In this document: in pieces, positions 1-7,246 of the stretch | How positions within the stretch are numbered: position 1 is the stretch's first letter | How the letters are laid out: every line of letters starts with the position of its first letter | DNA from: JBCBSS01 sp039819065 | GTDB lineage: Bacteria > Bacteroidota > Bacteroidia > Cytophagales > Cyclobacteriaceae | Direction: 5' to 3' | DNA: 31,240 nt | Assembly: GCA_039819065.1 (NCBI GenBank) | Contig: JBCBSS010000094.1 | Coordinates: 1-31,240, forward strand | The notes under the pieces: model-generated | The model's database searches: none | What the model saw: the letters and a program-made list of their open reading frames with translations, nothing else | What the model was told of the DNA's origin: nothing | Program-made: the position numbers and the translations under genes

Positions 1-18
1 GGACGTTAACTTTGGACT

Positions 19-405
19 GTGATAAGTCTATTAAGAAATAGCATATTTAATAAAGTCCTTTGTGGATTGATGGGACTTTATCTGCTCAACATTAGTGTTG
101 ACACAGCAGACCCTAACCCAGAGCGTATTCCTGAAGACTTATCTTTCAATGACCAGGAAAGTGTTGTTGAAATCATCGTTGAGCAAGTATTAGGTTATGA
201 AAACGCCATCAAAGAGTATGACGATCATGATACTGAAGATCACAACAGGAAAAAGAATGTAAAGATTGAAGTGTTGGTTTATCAGACCGTAACTAATGAA
301 ATCTCTCATCAGTATCTCACCGAAAAGGAAAAGCTTTACCCTCACTATCAAGCCAGCTTAACAAATGGCTTCAAAGAAATAGACAGTCCCCCACCCGAAG
401 TTTGA
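19..405 (+). CDS. Small exported protein of unknown function
   Basis: I do not recognise a characterised family. The 128-residue product has a hydrophobic N-terminal stretch (about residues 10-25, with GLMGLYLLNISVDTADP) that looks like a signal peptide or membrane anchor. An acidic, His/Asp-rich middle follows (EYDDHDTEDHN, about residues 66-76), and the protein ends in a proline run. The D/H-rich patch could bind metal, but that is only inference. The start taken is GTG at 19; the window begins 18 bases upstream, so an earlier start cannot be excluded. It runs in the same direction as the HAEPLYID-family gene 77 bases downstream and may be co-transcribed with it. Confidence 0.7.
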   Translation: MISLLRNSIFNKVLCGLMGLYLLNISVDTADPNPERIPEDLSFNDQESVVEIIVEQVLGYENAIKEYDDHDTEDHNRKKNVKIEVLVYQTVTNEISHQYLTEKEKLYPHYQASLTNGFKEIDSPPPEV

Positions 406-482
406 TTTGTTCTTAGAATTCTTAAAACCCAATGACCATAAGGACATTGGGTGATTTTCAATGCTCAAAAAACAAATCAAAT

Positions 483-1343
483 ATGAACATCAAAAAAATA
501 TGGATGCTAATCATTGCATTGGCATACTCTACATACAATTTCGCTCAAATAACTGACGCTGAAAAAGACAGTCTTTACATTCAACAAATTGAAGACCATA
601 AGGAACCTGACAAGGTTTTGCATGCCGAACCACTTTACATTGATTTAATCCGTGATTTGGGAGCCAGAAAAGGCGAAAAAGAATGGAACCTGGGATTAGG
701 ATTAACAGACAATTTAAGGTTCGATTCCTATGAAGCCCTGATAGAATATGAGTGGGCGCCAATGGACAGGTTGGGATTAGAAGTGGAATTACCTTTTACT
801 TTCTATTCACCTATAAACGGAAAAGAAAGTGACTCAATTCCATCTAATCAATTGAACAGCATTAAAATTGCTACTCAATGGTCATTTTTCGTCAATGAAC
901 CAATGGCTACTTCAATGGCACTTGGCTACATAAACGAATTTGAGCTATCTGATTTTAGAAACTTTGGAAGACCATTCATTAAGGGAAATGTTTACAATCC
1001 ATTCTTAGTAGTGGCTAAACGTTGGGGAAACAACTTTCATTCACTGATATACACAGGGCCCATGGTTGAACAGAATTTCAGCACCAGCAAATTTCAAGTA
1101 GCCTACGACATCAATACAAGTTTTCATTACATGATTTCAGGCACGAGGAACTTTATTGGAGTTGAATTCAACAAGACCCTAGACAATGGGGACTTTGACA
1201 TGACAATGCGACCCCAAATGAGATTAGGTATTGCCGACAATTTGTTGATTGGAATTGTAGCAGGAATTCCCGTAAGTCGAGAAAATGATAGATTAAGTTC
1301 TTTTGTTCGGTTGATCTGGGAACCAGAGCATAAGAAAAAATAA
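483..1343 (+). CDS. HAEPLYID family protein (exported, probable barrel)
   Basis: The protein carries the motif HAEPLYIDLIRDLGARKGEK near residue 40, which names a Bacteroidota protein family of unknown biochemical role. I chose ATG 483 rather than the in-frame ATG at 432 because it gives a clean signal peptide (MNIKKIWMLIIALAYSTYNFAQ) ending in the usual A-Q cleavage context. The remainder alternates hydrophobic and polar residues with many aromatics (for example LGLGLTDNLRFDSYEALIEYEWAP) and ends in a short strand, as expected of an outer-membrane beta-barrel. The family often lies near metal-handling genes (recalled, unverified); here it follows a small exported protein with a D/H-rich patch. 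Family assignment is strong and function is unknown. Confidence 0.82.
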   Translation: MNIKKIWMLIIALAYSTYNFAQITDAEKDSLYIQQIEDHKEPDKVLHAEPLYIDLIRDLGARKGEKEWNLGLGLTDNLRFDSYEALIEYEWAPMDRLGLEVELPFTFYSPINGKESDSIPSNQLNSIKIATQWSFFVNEPMATSMALGYINEFELSDFRNFGRPFIKGNVYNPFLVVAKRWGNNFHSLIYTGPMVEQNFSTSKFQVAYDINTSFHYMISGTRNFIGVEFNKTLDNGDFDMTMRPQMRLGIADNLLIGIVAGIPVSRENDRLSSFVRLIWEPEHKKK

Positions 1344-1350
1344 ATACAAC

Positions 1351-1475
1351 TAGCAACATTGTATAAACGTAATGCGGGGTACATCGAAAAAGTCAGTAAC
1401 TTATCACTTACCTGGTGTAGACGGACTGTGAATTAACGTGAAATCCCGCACTACGCTTATACAGCAGTTAGCAAA
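1351..1475. repeat. attC-like imperfect inverted repeat
   Basis: The left arm at 1360-1379 (TGTATAAACGTAATGCGGGG) is the reverse complement of the right arm at 1444-1463 with three mismatches over 20 positions. Weaker matching continues outward to TAGCAAC (1351) and GTTAGCA (1467). The arms enclose about 60 unrelated bases. Long imperfect stems ending in a GTT-containing core are the hallmark of integron attC sites. The core here does not strictly fit GTTRRRY, so this is called attC-like only. It lies between the HAEPLYID gene and a broken ORF. Confidence 0.5.
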
Positions 1476-1493
1476 CATGAGTGGCTCATAAGT

Positions 1494-1637
1494 ATGAGAT
1501 CAACAATTTTGATATCACTGGTAGTAGGGTTAAGCATAAATAGCTTTGGTCAATTCGCATTTAACAATATCGCATTTGAACTGAAAGACCCTCCTTCAGA
1601 ACCGTACCGAATTATCCAAAAGAGAGATGGTGCAACT
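1494..1637 (+). pseudogene. Truncated exported-protein ORF (47 codons)
   Basis: ATG at 1494 opens a frame with a convincing signal peptide (MRSTILISLVVGLSINSFGQ) followed by only about 27 more residues before TAA. The ORF begins 19 bases after the attC-like repeat. No frame continues it plausibly over the next 200 bases. I read it as the 5' stump of an exported-protein gene cut off by deletion or frameshift. A genuine 47-residue secreted peptide is the alternative. Confidence 0.4.
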
Positions 1638-1795
1638 AATAGTCCCCGTTTCTAAAAAACTGAAGAAAGTAGTTCAGATAAAATACACTTAATAATAACC
1701 GTGGGTTATTGGAGAAAGAAGATATGAGTAACTACGGAACTGGTGAAAAAAATCAATATAAAGTTTATTCTGCCGCATTTAGTGGCTATTTACTG

Positions 1796-1842
1796 TACTT
1801 TCAGGCACAGTTCTGCCACTCACCTACTCGAACAGAGCACAT
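1796..1842. repeat. Short dispersed repeat, copy 1
   Basis: The 47 bases from TACTTTCAGGCACAGTTCTG to GAGCACAT recur in diverged form at 5451-5496. Long shared blocks include GCCACTCACCT and TCGAACA. It is non-coding and lies between the broken ORF and the 3' end of the barrel gene. The second copy directly follows the acetyltransferase gene. Confidence 0.55.
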
Positions 1843-1871
1843 ATTTATGTTATATCCCAAGAGCAGACAAT

Positions 1872-2615
1872 TCATCTCTTCCATTTTATATTCCTGATCT
1901 TGCTACCAAAACCAATGATTGCCTTCACATATAAGCCTTCAATCGAATATGTAGGTGCATTTTCAATTGTTTGATTACCATTATACCTTCCTCTAGCTCC
2001 GCCAAAACCAAAATTATAACCCACTCTAACCCCGAGTGTCATGAACCTTGAATTTTGAGGACAATCCCAATTCCTGTTTTTCAGCTTAATGAGTTTTTCC
2101 ATTTGAATACCCACATCCAACGCACCATTTGAAAAATATATATCCGAGTTTCTGAAGGTACTATTGAGTGCATTATCAATATTCGGTACTGGTGAGTTAT
2201 CAATAAATGACAATTTTAACGTGTAAGCGTTCAGACCGATATAAGGCGTAATTCTGTAGGAAGGCTTTTGAATTACAGCGTATCCAATTCCAATGCCAAT
2301 ACTACGGCCTCCAAATTGAGTGGTTAAATCTCCGGTTTGCTCGACGTCTTGAGTAAAGAACCAGTTGAACTCATTTTTTATAAGTATCCTGCCAAGGTAA
2401 AAATTATTGGCTACTGAGACCGTGAGCATATCTTCGCCGAATATTTCGTAGCCATTATTCCTCAGTGCATTATTGATGGATCCCAATTGTGCATTGGTAT
2501 AACCAATCCCAATATCCAGGTGAAAATATTTATTGTTACTCAAAGCCTGGACACTGTCCTGTCCATACGCTATGCTTGAGGTAATGAGACATAGAGCGAT
2601 CAATGAATGTTTCAT
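1872..2615 (-). CDS. Outer-membrane beta-barrel protein
   Basis: The 247-residue product starts with a signal peptide (MKHSLIALCLITSSIAYGQ). It consists mainly of alternating hydrophobic/polar strands with aromatic girdles (FHLDIGIGYTNAQ, SIGIGIGYAV, LGVRVGYNFGFGGARG), ending in a strand before a basic tail. This is the pattern of an 8- to 12-stranded porin-like barrel. It is the last gene of the sigma-factor operon, two bases after the DUF4097-like gene, so it is probably either the regulated surface structure or the envelope component that reports stress. No ligand can be inferred. Confidence 0.75.
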   Translation of the reverse strand: MKHSLIALCLITSSIAYGQDSVQALSNNKYFHLDIGIGYTNAQLGSINNALRNNGYEIFGEDMLTVSVANNFYLGRILIKNEFNWFFTQDVEQTGDLTTQFGGRSIGIGIGYAVIQKPSYRITPYIGLNAYTLKLSFIDNSPVPNIDNALNSTFRNSDIYFSNGALDVGIQMEKLIKLKNRNWDCPQNSRFMTLGVRVGYNFGFGGARGRYNGNQTIENAPTYSIEGLYVKAIIGFGSKIRNIKWKR

Positions 2616-2617
2616 AT

Positions 2618-3496
2618 TTAGTTGACTGTTATCGTGTTATAATCTGTTGAAATTTTAATGGTCGGTTTGGATGGTTCATTCGTAAGGAACAAAACCTTCT
2701 TTCCCTCTTTTTTGAGAAGATGTGTGTATTCACCAGGTATATATATCGTACCTCCTTCACTTAGCAGGTGGTAATCAAATTGTTCAAATGTCTCAGGTGT
2801 TAAAACCACATCCGTCCTTTTCGATTCTACATGAAGGTCCTGCACGTTATCAAGTGAGAGTATGAGGTCTCCATAGGTGCTTTTGAAACGATAAGACCCT
2901 GAATTGATATTCATAAAAACATGGGATTTGTCATCCCTGCTTTCCATTGCTGAAAAGCCTACATTCCGACCGTGAACTTTACTAAAAGATGTTTTCATTG
3001 TGGCTTTGCCATTCACACGGTCTAATAGCAGGTCACAAAATTTCAAATCAATATCCAAGGTTCCTTTAAAATCGATGATTTCTACATTCCCGTATTGGTT
3101 GGTTATTTTAACTCTTTGATCTGGAGGGATCGCGAGTTCAAACAAAACTTCCAGCATGCTTTCAATGCGGTCTACATTTGAAGGCAGTATGAAAGAGTTT
3201 CGTATCTGGATTGCATCGTTTTCTCTGAAAAGTCCGTACCTCACATACTCCAATTCTTTATCAGCAGTAGACTTATTTGCATGGGTAGCCTTAAAAGTCA
3301 CTTTCAGCTTTAGTTGATCACTGGTGCTTTTGGTGACATATATATTGGCCTTCTCACCAATTACTTGGATGATATCCTCATTCTCTATTAATAAGTCTTC
3401 TGAAAAGGTCTTAGTGACAGTTGATTGTGCCTTAAGATTGAAAGGCATTGTTCCAAGCACCACTAATGCGAAAATCGATATGCTTTTTCTGAACAT
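2618..3496 (-). CDS. DUF4097-like exported beta-helical protein
   Basis: After a signal peptide (MFRKSISIFALVVLGTMPFNLKAQ), the protein is a series of short beta turns of the 'putative auto-transporter adhesin / DUF4097' type: VKITNQYGNVEIIDFKG, LDIDLKFCDLLLDRVNG, YRFKSTYGDLILSLDN, LHVESKRTDVVL. Such proteins are exported and commonly encoded next to ECF sigma/anti-sigma pairs in Bacteroidota. I chose the ATG at 3496 rather than 3514 because it gives the better signal peptide and leaves one base after the stop of the upstream gene (TAA-T-ATG), indicating translational coupling. The role is probably surface or periplasmic sensing or adhesion; this is inference. Confidence 0.72.
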   Translation of the reverse strand: MFRKSISIFALVVLGTMPFNLKAQSTVTKTFSEDLLIENEDIIQVIGEKANIYVTKSTSDQLKLKVTFKATHANKSTADKELEYVRYGLFRENDAIQIRNSFILPSNVDRIESMLEVLFELAIPPDQRVKITNQYGNVEIIDFKGTLDIDLKFCDLLLDRVNGKATMKTSFSKVHGRNVGFSAMESRDDKSHVFMNINSGSYRFKSTYGDLILSLDNVQDLHVESKRTDVVLTPETFEQFDYHLLSEGGTIYIPGEYTHLLKKEGKKVLFLTNEPSKPTIKISTDYNTITVN

Positions 3497-3497
3497 A

Positions 3498-4004
3498 TTA
3501 GATGATTTGAACAAGGGTCTTGATGATTCTATATTGGTGTTTCTGCACCCGGTCTTTCGCGTTGATCAGGTGCTTATCCGGACCGAAAAGATCAATCTGT
3601 TTTTCGATTTCATCGAGTTGTACTGAAGATTGCTCTAGTTCAATTCGTAATGTCTGGAACTGCTCAGACATACAAATCGAGGATTGGGCTTTACATACTT
3701 GATCTATGTAATCATACGCTTGCTTAGCCTCCGGTATTTCTGCGAAGAGTGCTGACAAGTCCTGGTTAGGGCTATTGCCAGGAGCTACGGGCTGAAATAG
3801 CCATAATCCTGAAATAATACACAAGGTAATCGAAGCTGCAATACTCCATCGTATTTGAATCGAGCGTGTTTTCGCTTTTGCTCTTTTTTCTTCAATGGAT
3901 TGCCAGAGCAATTCACTATCAGGTAGCGTTCTTGGATAAGAATCACTCAAGTCCAAAACCCGCTTCCTGACTTCTTTATCTAAATTTTCATCTTCTAATT
4001 CCAT
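3498..4004 (-). CDS. Putative anti-sigma factor (single-pass membrane protein)
   Basis: The 168-residue product has a cytoplasmic N-terminal part (about residues 1-48), one transmembrane segment near residues 50-68 (IRWSIAASITLCIISGLWLF) and a C-terminal domain with heptad-like Leu/Ile spacing after residue 95. This topology, with the start overlapping the sigma-factor stop by 10 bases, is the usual place and architecture of an anti-sigma factor. No zinc-binding HxxxCxxC motif is visible, so it is not a ZAS-type anti-sigma. The assignment rests on position and topology; it could instead be an unrelated membrane protein in the operon. Confidence 0.6.
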   Translation of the reverse strand: MELEDENLDKEVRKRVLDLSDSYPRTLPDSELLWQSIEEKRAKAKTRSIQIRWSIAASITLCIISGLWLFQPVAPGNSPNQDLSALFAEIPEAKQAYDYIDQVCKAQSSICMSEQFQTLRIELEQSSVQLDEIEKQIDLFGPDKHLINAKDRVQKHQYRIIKTLVQII

Positions 4005-4522
4005 CCATTTTTCCTTAAAATGTTCTTGAGCAAATTTCTCGCGCGAGTAAGTTGTGATCTTGAAGTACTTTCTGATATGCCCAGTATTTCGGCTATCTCT
4101 TTGTGGCTGTATCCGTCTATCACAGCAAGATTAAATATGGCTCGATATCCGTTTGGTAGTAGCCTGATAAGGTCAATGATCTCTTCAGCTGCTATCTCAG
4201 ATTCTTGGTCATGAACTTCCTGAACGTTCATTTCATCTCGCACCTTCAATATTTTCCTTTTCTTTCTTAGTGCACCCAAGCACTGATTGATCATGATTTT
4301 CTTTATCCATGCCTCCAAGGCCTGGTCACTTCTATACTCAAACTTTTTTAGGCTATCAAAAACTTTCATAAACCCTTCGATAAGCACATCCGCTACTTCC
4401 TCGTCATCCTCAATGTATCTTGTGCACAACCTCGCCATCGGATTGATAAACTTTTCATAAAGAAGTTTTTGTCCTTCCGGATCATTTTTAAGACATAGGT
4501 CAATAACCTTCTCTAAATCCAA
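3995..4522 (-). CDS. ECF-type RNA polymerase sigma factor
   Basis: At 175 residues this is the normal length for an extracytoplasmic-function sigma factor. Region 2 spans about residues 12-85 (ALEAWIKKIMINQCLGALRKKRK at its end) and region 4 about residues 110-170, with a helix-turn-helix IDGYSHKEIAEILGISESTSRSQLTRARNLLK and the typical LLPNGYRAIFNLAVIDGYSH core. It is the first gene of a four-gene operon, overlapping the putative anti-sigma start by 10 bases. It probably directs transcription of its own operon in response to an envelope signal. The sigma assignment is firm; the regulon is unknown. Confidence 0.93.
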   Translation of the reverse strand: MDLEKVIDLCLKNDPEGQKLLYEKFINPMARLCTRYIEDDEEVADVLIEGFMKVFDSLKKFEYRSDQALEAWIKKIMINQCLGALRKKRKILKVRDEMNVQEVHDQESEIAAEEIIDLIRLLPNGYRAIFNLAVIDGYSHKEIAEILGISESTSRSQLTRARNLLKNILRKNGWN

Positions 4523-4831
4523 CTTTTGATCGATCTTTGATTGTATAATGCGACAAGGATGCTATACGCTGCGTGGGTATTATGATAAATTTCTAGCTTT
4601 TGTTGTTGCCATAGCATTTACATGACCTTACCAGTAAGTAATCAACGCTTTACATCGTTGAAGGCATATATTTGAGCCAATGCTGTGAGTACTAAGCCCA
4701 CAACCTACTCCGAGCTTTCATTTTGATGGGAACCTCTCGTATGATTACACCAAAACTCTCGTGTAGGAGATATGCTTGGACCGAAGCCATAGAAGCTTCA
4801 GTGCATCAATTAGTTTTACAAGTACCAAGAA
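4523..4831. other. Intergenic region with a possible degenerate intron tail
   Basis: This region lies between divergent transcription units and must hold the promoter of the sigma operon, although I see no convincing Bacteroidota -7/-33 pair. Within it, 4683-4770 resembles the 3' end of the ORF-less intron at 6199-6280. The block 4683-4703 (CTGTGAGTACTAAGCCCACAA) matches CCGTGAGCTCTAAGCCCACGG at 6211, and CCTCTC ... CCAAAA ... TAGGAG (4733-4769) matches CCTCTC ... CCGAAG ... TAGGAG (6236-6272), with an extra 25-30 bases between the two blocks. It may be a decayed intron remnant. Confidence 0.35.
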
Positions 4832-4890
4832 CCTACTCGGTTAAACTAATAATATATAGCAAATAAGTACCGTTGGATTTATTCAAGTAC
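4832..4890. repeat. Shared 5'-flank repeat, copy 1
   Basis: CCTACTCGGTTAAACTAATAATATATAGCAAATAA and the following bases up to TTTATTCAAGTAC recur at 5590-5645 in front of the next gene (TTACTAGGTTAACTAACGATATATAGCAAATAA ... TTTATTCAAATG). Each copy ends about 20 bases before an ATG. The AT-rich core could be a promoter, or the repeat could mark a cassette boundary. Confidence 0.55.
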
Positions 4891-4910
4891 CACAAGCCAT
4901 TAGAAAGAAC

Positions 4911-5396
4911 ATGAAAATAAGACCGTTAAAACCAAGCGAATCCGATTTTTTGGCAGATATGCTCTATGAGGCGATTTTTATTCCGGAAGGACATGACCCT
5001 TTACCCAGAGAGGTTATTAAAGACAAATCTTTGTCTAAGTACATTGAAAACTGGAGAAAGGACAACTTTGATATTGCCTTGGTAATGGAAGTAAACAATC
5101 AACCTGTCGGGGTTATTTGGGGCAGGCTATTGACCGGGGAGAGTAAAGGATTCGGGTATGTAGACGACAAGACACCAGAGTTGAGTATGGCGGTCAAAGA
5201 TGAATATCGAAATCAAGGCATAGGAACGAAGCTGATTAAGGCCATCGCCTCTGAATATCAGAAAATTGGAGTGGAATATTTGTCACTTAGTGTAGACAAG
5301 GCGAACAACGCCGCAAATCTCTACAAAAGGTTAGGTTGTGAGATCATAGAAGAAACAGAGACAGCCTGGACAATGAAAAAAAGAATACAAGAATGA
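4911..5396 (+). CDS. GNAT-family N-acetyltransferase
   Basis: The 161-residue protein has the GNAT fold in order: beta-1 (MKIRPLKPSESDFLADMLYEA), the beta-4 strand LSMAVKDEYRNQ, and acetyl-CoA-binding motif A NQGIGTKLIKAIASEY (Q/R-x-x-G-x-G/A form, about residues 102-117). A C-terminal strand with the typical VDKANNAANLYKRLGCEII segment follows. It should transfer an acetyl group from acetyl-CoA to an amine; the substrate cannot be read from the sequence. It is a solitary plus-strand gene flanked by short repeats, the context of a mobile cassette-type gene rather than an operon member. Confidence 0.9.
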   Translation: MKIRPLKPSESDFLADMLYEAIFIPEGHDPLPREVIKDKSLSKYIENWRKDNFDIALVMEVNNQPVGVIWGRLLTGESKGFGYVDDKTPELSMAVKDEYRNQGIGTKLIKAIASEYQKIGVEYLSLSVDKANNAANLYKRLGCEIIEETETAWTMKKRIQE

Positions 5397-5450
5397 CCTG
5401 CTACAATGGATTTAAGAGTTCGTTATAAGCACCTTCCAGGCAGTCTTCTT

Positions 5451-5496
5451 TACTTTTAGACGCAGTTTTGCCACTCACCTGTCGAACAAGGCACAG
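5451..5496. repeat. Short dispersed repeat, copy 2
   Basis: TACTTTTAGACGCAGTTTTG then CCACTCACCTGTCGAACAAGGCACAG is a diverged copy of 1796-1842. It lies about 55 bases after the acetyltransferase stop. The rest of the 268-base gap to the next gene holds the second shared 5'-flank repeat. Confidence 0.55.
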
Positions 5497-5589
5497 TACG
5501 CTATATTCAGGCTCTAATGGATAACAATCCCTCAAAACACCGAGATTTATACTATCATGGTATCAAATCGTTTGATAAAAATCAAAAAA

Positions 5590-5645
5590 TTACTAGGTTA
5601 ACTAACGATATATAGCAAATAATCACCATAGTGTTTATTCAAATG
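5590..5645. repeat. Shared 5'-flank repeat, copy 2
   Basis: TTACTAGGTTAACTAACGAT followed by ATATAGCAAATAATCACC matches 4832-4890 and ends 19 bases before the next ATG, the same position relative to the gene as copy 1. Confidence 0.55.
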
Positions 5646-5664
5646 TTAAGCTCAATAGCAAGTC

Positions 5665-6192
5665 ATGAAGAAGACTATTATTTTTACATTGATTTTGTTA
5701 TCTAATGAACTTTATGCTCAGAAGGAGTCTCGATTTGTCTTTTATAATCCATGTAATGAACAGACAATTGAACTCAATTATGAATTATGGTATCCTGATT
5801 CCACAATTCAGATTGCCGCAGGACAACTTGTGAATCTGGATCAAGAATATTATCTCCTATCAACTCAACTTAAGTCAAATATCAATGACTGGATAGCAAC
5901 GTTTGACTTTGACATCTATACCAAAAATATTGGAACGATTGACACGCTATATCTTTACGAATTAAGATCAATGTGGAACGGTCTACTACATCCACAGAAA
6001 GTTGAATTCTATTTTTGCGATCAAAAATGCAATGGAAAAATTGAGGAAAGGGATTCAAACGGAGTATTAAGAGCAACAGGTAAATTCAAAAATGGAATTC
6101 CAGAATCAAACATTAAGTTTTTTGACGAACAAGGAAATTTGGAATCAAAATGGATTTATGCCAATGGCAAACTTCAACGAATTAAAAAATGA
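5665..6192 (+). CDS. Exported MORN-repeat (YwqK-like) protein
   Basis: The 175-residue product has a short signal peptide (MKKTIIFTLILLSNELYAQ). A beta-rich N-terminal half contains two near-by cysteines (YFCDQKC, about residues 116-122). The C-terminal part carries MORN_2-type repeats: GVLRATGKFKNGIPESNIKFFDEQGNLESKWIYANGKLQRIKK. MORN_2 repeats (as in YwqK-like proteins) are common in exported Bacteroidota proteins of unknown role. The gene is AT-rich and stands alone on the plus strand; its stop is six bases from the 3' end of a group II intron derivative on the opposite strand. Function is unknown. Confidence 0.72.
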   Translation: MKKTIIFTLILLSNELYAQKESRFVFYNPCNEQTIELNYELWYPDSTIQIAAGQLVNLDQEYYLLSTQLKSNINDWIATFDFDIYTKNIGTIDTLYLYELRSMWNGLLHPQKVEFYFCDQKCNGKIEERDSNGVLRATGKFKNGIPESNIKFFDEQGNLESKWIYANGKLQRIKK

Positions 6193-6198
6193 GCTTAA

Positions 6199-6570
6199 AT
6201 GAGTAGACGGCCGTGAGCTCTAAGCCCACGGTGCGCCTCTCACAAGCTTGCGCCGAAGCTTCAGCATAGGAGCCACCACCGTACGTACGTGTCTTCCCGA
6301 ATCAAGTTCGGGACAGGTCGTGTTACTCATCCAACTCATATAGCCTCTGTATCCAGTTCCTGTTCGTTGAAACCAGGCTTTGCAGTATCGCTTCCTTTCG
6401 CTATCGTCATAGCTTTAGTGAAGGTGCTCACTGCTCACCTCACGGTGAACCAGCTTGCGACTTGCTAGTGCTTCGGATAACGAATCCGCGCACAAGGGAC
6501 TTGGTCAAAGACCGCACCCTCTGGGATAATTTGGTATCTTCGATACCTGATACCCATGCTGGGCACTCAC
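6199..6570 (-). mobile_element. ORF-less group II intron derivative
   Basis: Read on the minus strand, a plausible 5' end at 6570 (GTGAGTGCCCAGCATGGGTA) is followed by domain-I-like sequence (GAACAGGAACTGGATACAGA near 6360). Then come a domain-V-like half (ACGTACGGTGGTG), GTGAGAGG, and a domain VI hairpin (CCGTGGGCTTAGAGCTCACGG) ending in CTACTCAT at 6199. The GTGAGAGG-hairpin-CTACTC end parallels the complete intron at 7259. No reverse transcriptase is present and the total is about 370 bases, so most of domains II-IV is missing. It also holds a CCCGAA-TCAAG-TTCGGG hairpin (6297-6313). Exact ends are uncertain. Confidence 0.6.
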
Positions 6571-6676
6571 AAATGCTGAAACGCCATAAACTAACGAGGT
6601 GTTTGTAAAAGCCTGTGCAATCCGCTAGAATAAGTAATATTTAAAAAAGTTCAGATTACGGCGTTTAGCCGGACTT

Positions 6677-6688
6677 TGGCAATAAGTT
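6677..6688. repeat. Left arm of a 12-bp inverted repeat
   Basis: TGGCAATAAGTT at 6677-6688 is repeated exactly inverted as AACTTATTGCCA at 7247-7258. The two copies bracket the membrane-protein gene between them. The right copy ends exactly where the complete group II intron begins (7259). Confidence 0.65.
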
Positions 6689-6700
6689 AAAACGAACAGA

Positions 6701-7237
6701 GTGACAATTTCGAAAGCATATTTGACCTTTTTGACAAGCTTTACATTTTCGATAATAGGGACAACAATAGCATATCTGACCAACTGGATGATAATTATTC
6801 CTATTCTTTTTGGAATTGGAATTCCTTTAGTGAACCTTGAGAAACCGCTTAAGCAAAAAGTTGTTCTTATAGCCGTAACGATTATCATCTCAACAGTAAT
6901 TTTTGTTGCGACTGTCCTAGCTGCAATAAGCTTTGACTTTGACAAATACATTTTCCCTGGAATGCTAGTTGGATTAGCAGGCATAGCGATTTTAGGGATA
7001 AATGGACTTCTAATTGAAAATATTAAGCTCAACCTGAAAACCATAACCTTGACATTTTTACTTTCAGGGCTGTCATTGCCAATTTGGATTTTAATGACCG
7101 AAAATGTCCTCCCTTACTCAATCAAAAAAATGGAATTAGTAAGGCAATTTGGTGTAATGATATTTTGGATGACATTAACCACAATTGGAATATGCATGTC
7201 AATCAGAGAATCAGACTTAAAGAATAAACCTAATTGA
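6701..7237 (+). CDS. Small polytopic membrane protein, unknown function
   Basis: The 178-residue product has about five hydrophobic segments: YLTFLTSFTFSIIGTTIAYL, IIIPILFGIGIPLV, VVLIAVTIIISTVIFVATVL, PGMLVGLAGIAILGINGLLI, and paired C-terminal segments (LTFLLSGLSLPIWILM, FGVMIFWMTLTTIGICMSI). I do not recognise a family. The start taken is GTG 6701; a later ATG in the frame would cut off the first helices. It is bracketed by the 12-bp inverted repeat at 6677 and 7247, has no co-directional partner, and is AT-rich compared with genes after 9400. A mobile cassette gene is the best reading. Confidence 0.7.
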   Translation: MTISKAYLTFLTSFTFSIIGTTIAYLTNWMIIIPILFGIGIPLVNLEKPLKQKVVLIAVTIIISTVIFVATVLAAISFDFDKYIFPGMLVGLAGIAILGINGLLIENIKLNLKTITLTFLLSGLSLPIWILMTENVLPYSIKKMELVRQFGVMIFWMTLTTIGICMSIRESDLKNKPN

Positions 7238-7246
7238 AAAAGAAAA

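Noticed and set aside
1709..1934. Two overlapping plus-strand frames of about 62 codons
   Set aside because: They cover the dispersed repeat at 1796 and run into the barrel gene on the other strand; no signal peptide or domain.
3010..3339. Frames opposite the DUF4097-like gene (for example from 3324)
   Set aside because: They oppose a gene with a good signal peptide and operon overlap; treated as shadows.
6625..7044. 139-codon frame opposite the small membrane-protein gene
   Set aside because: It is the mirror of a hydrophobic gene; its repeated Ile/Ala/Pro content is typical of an antisense shadow.
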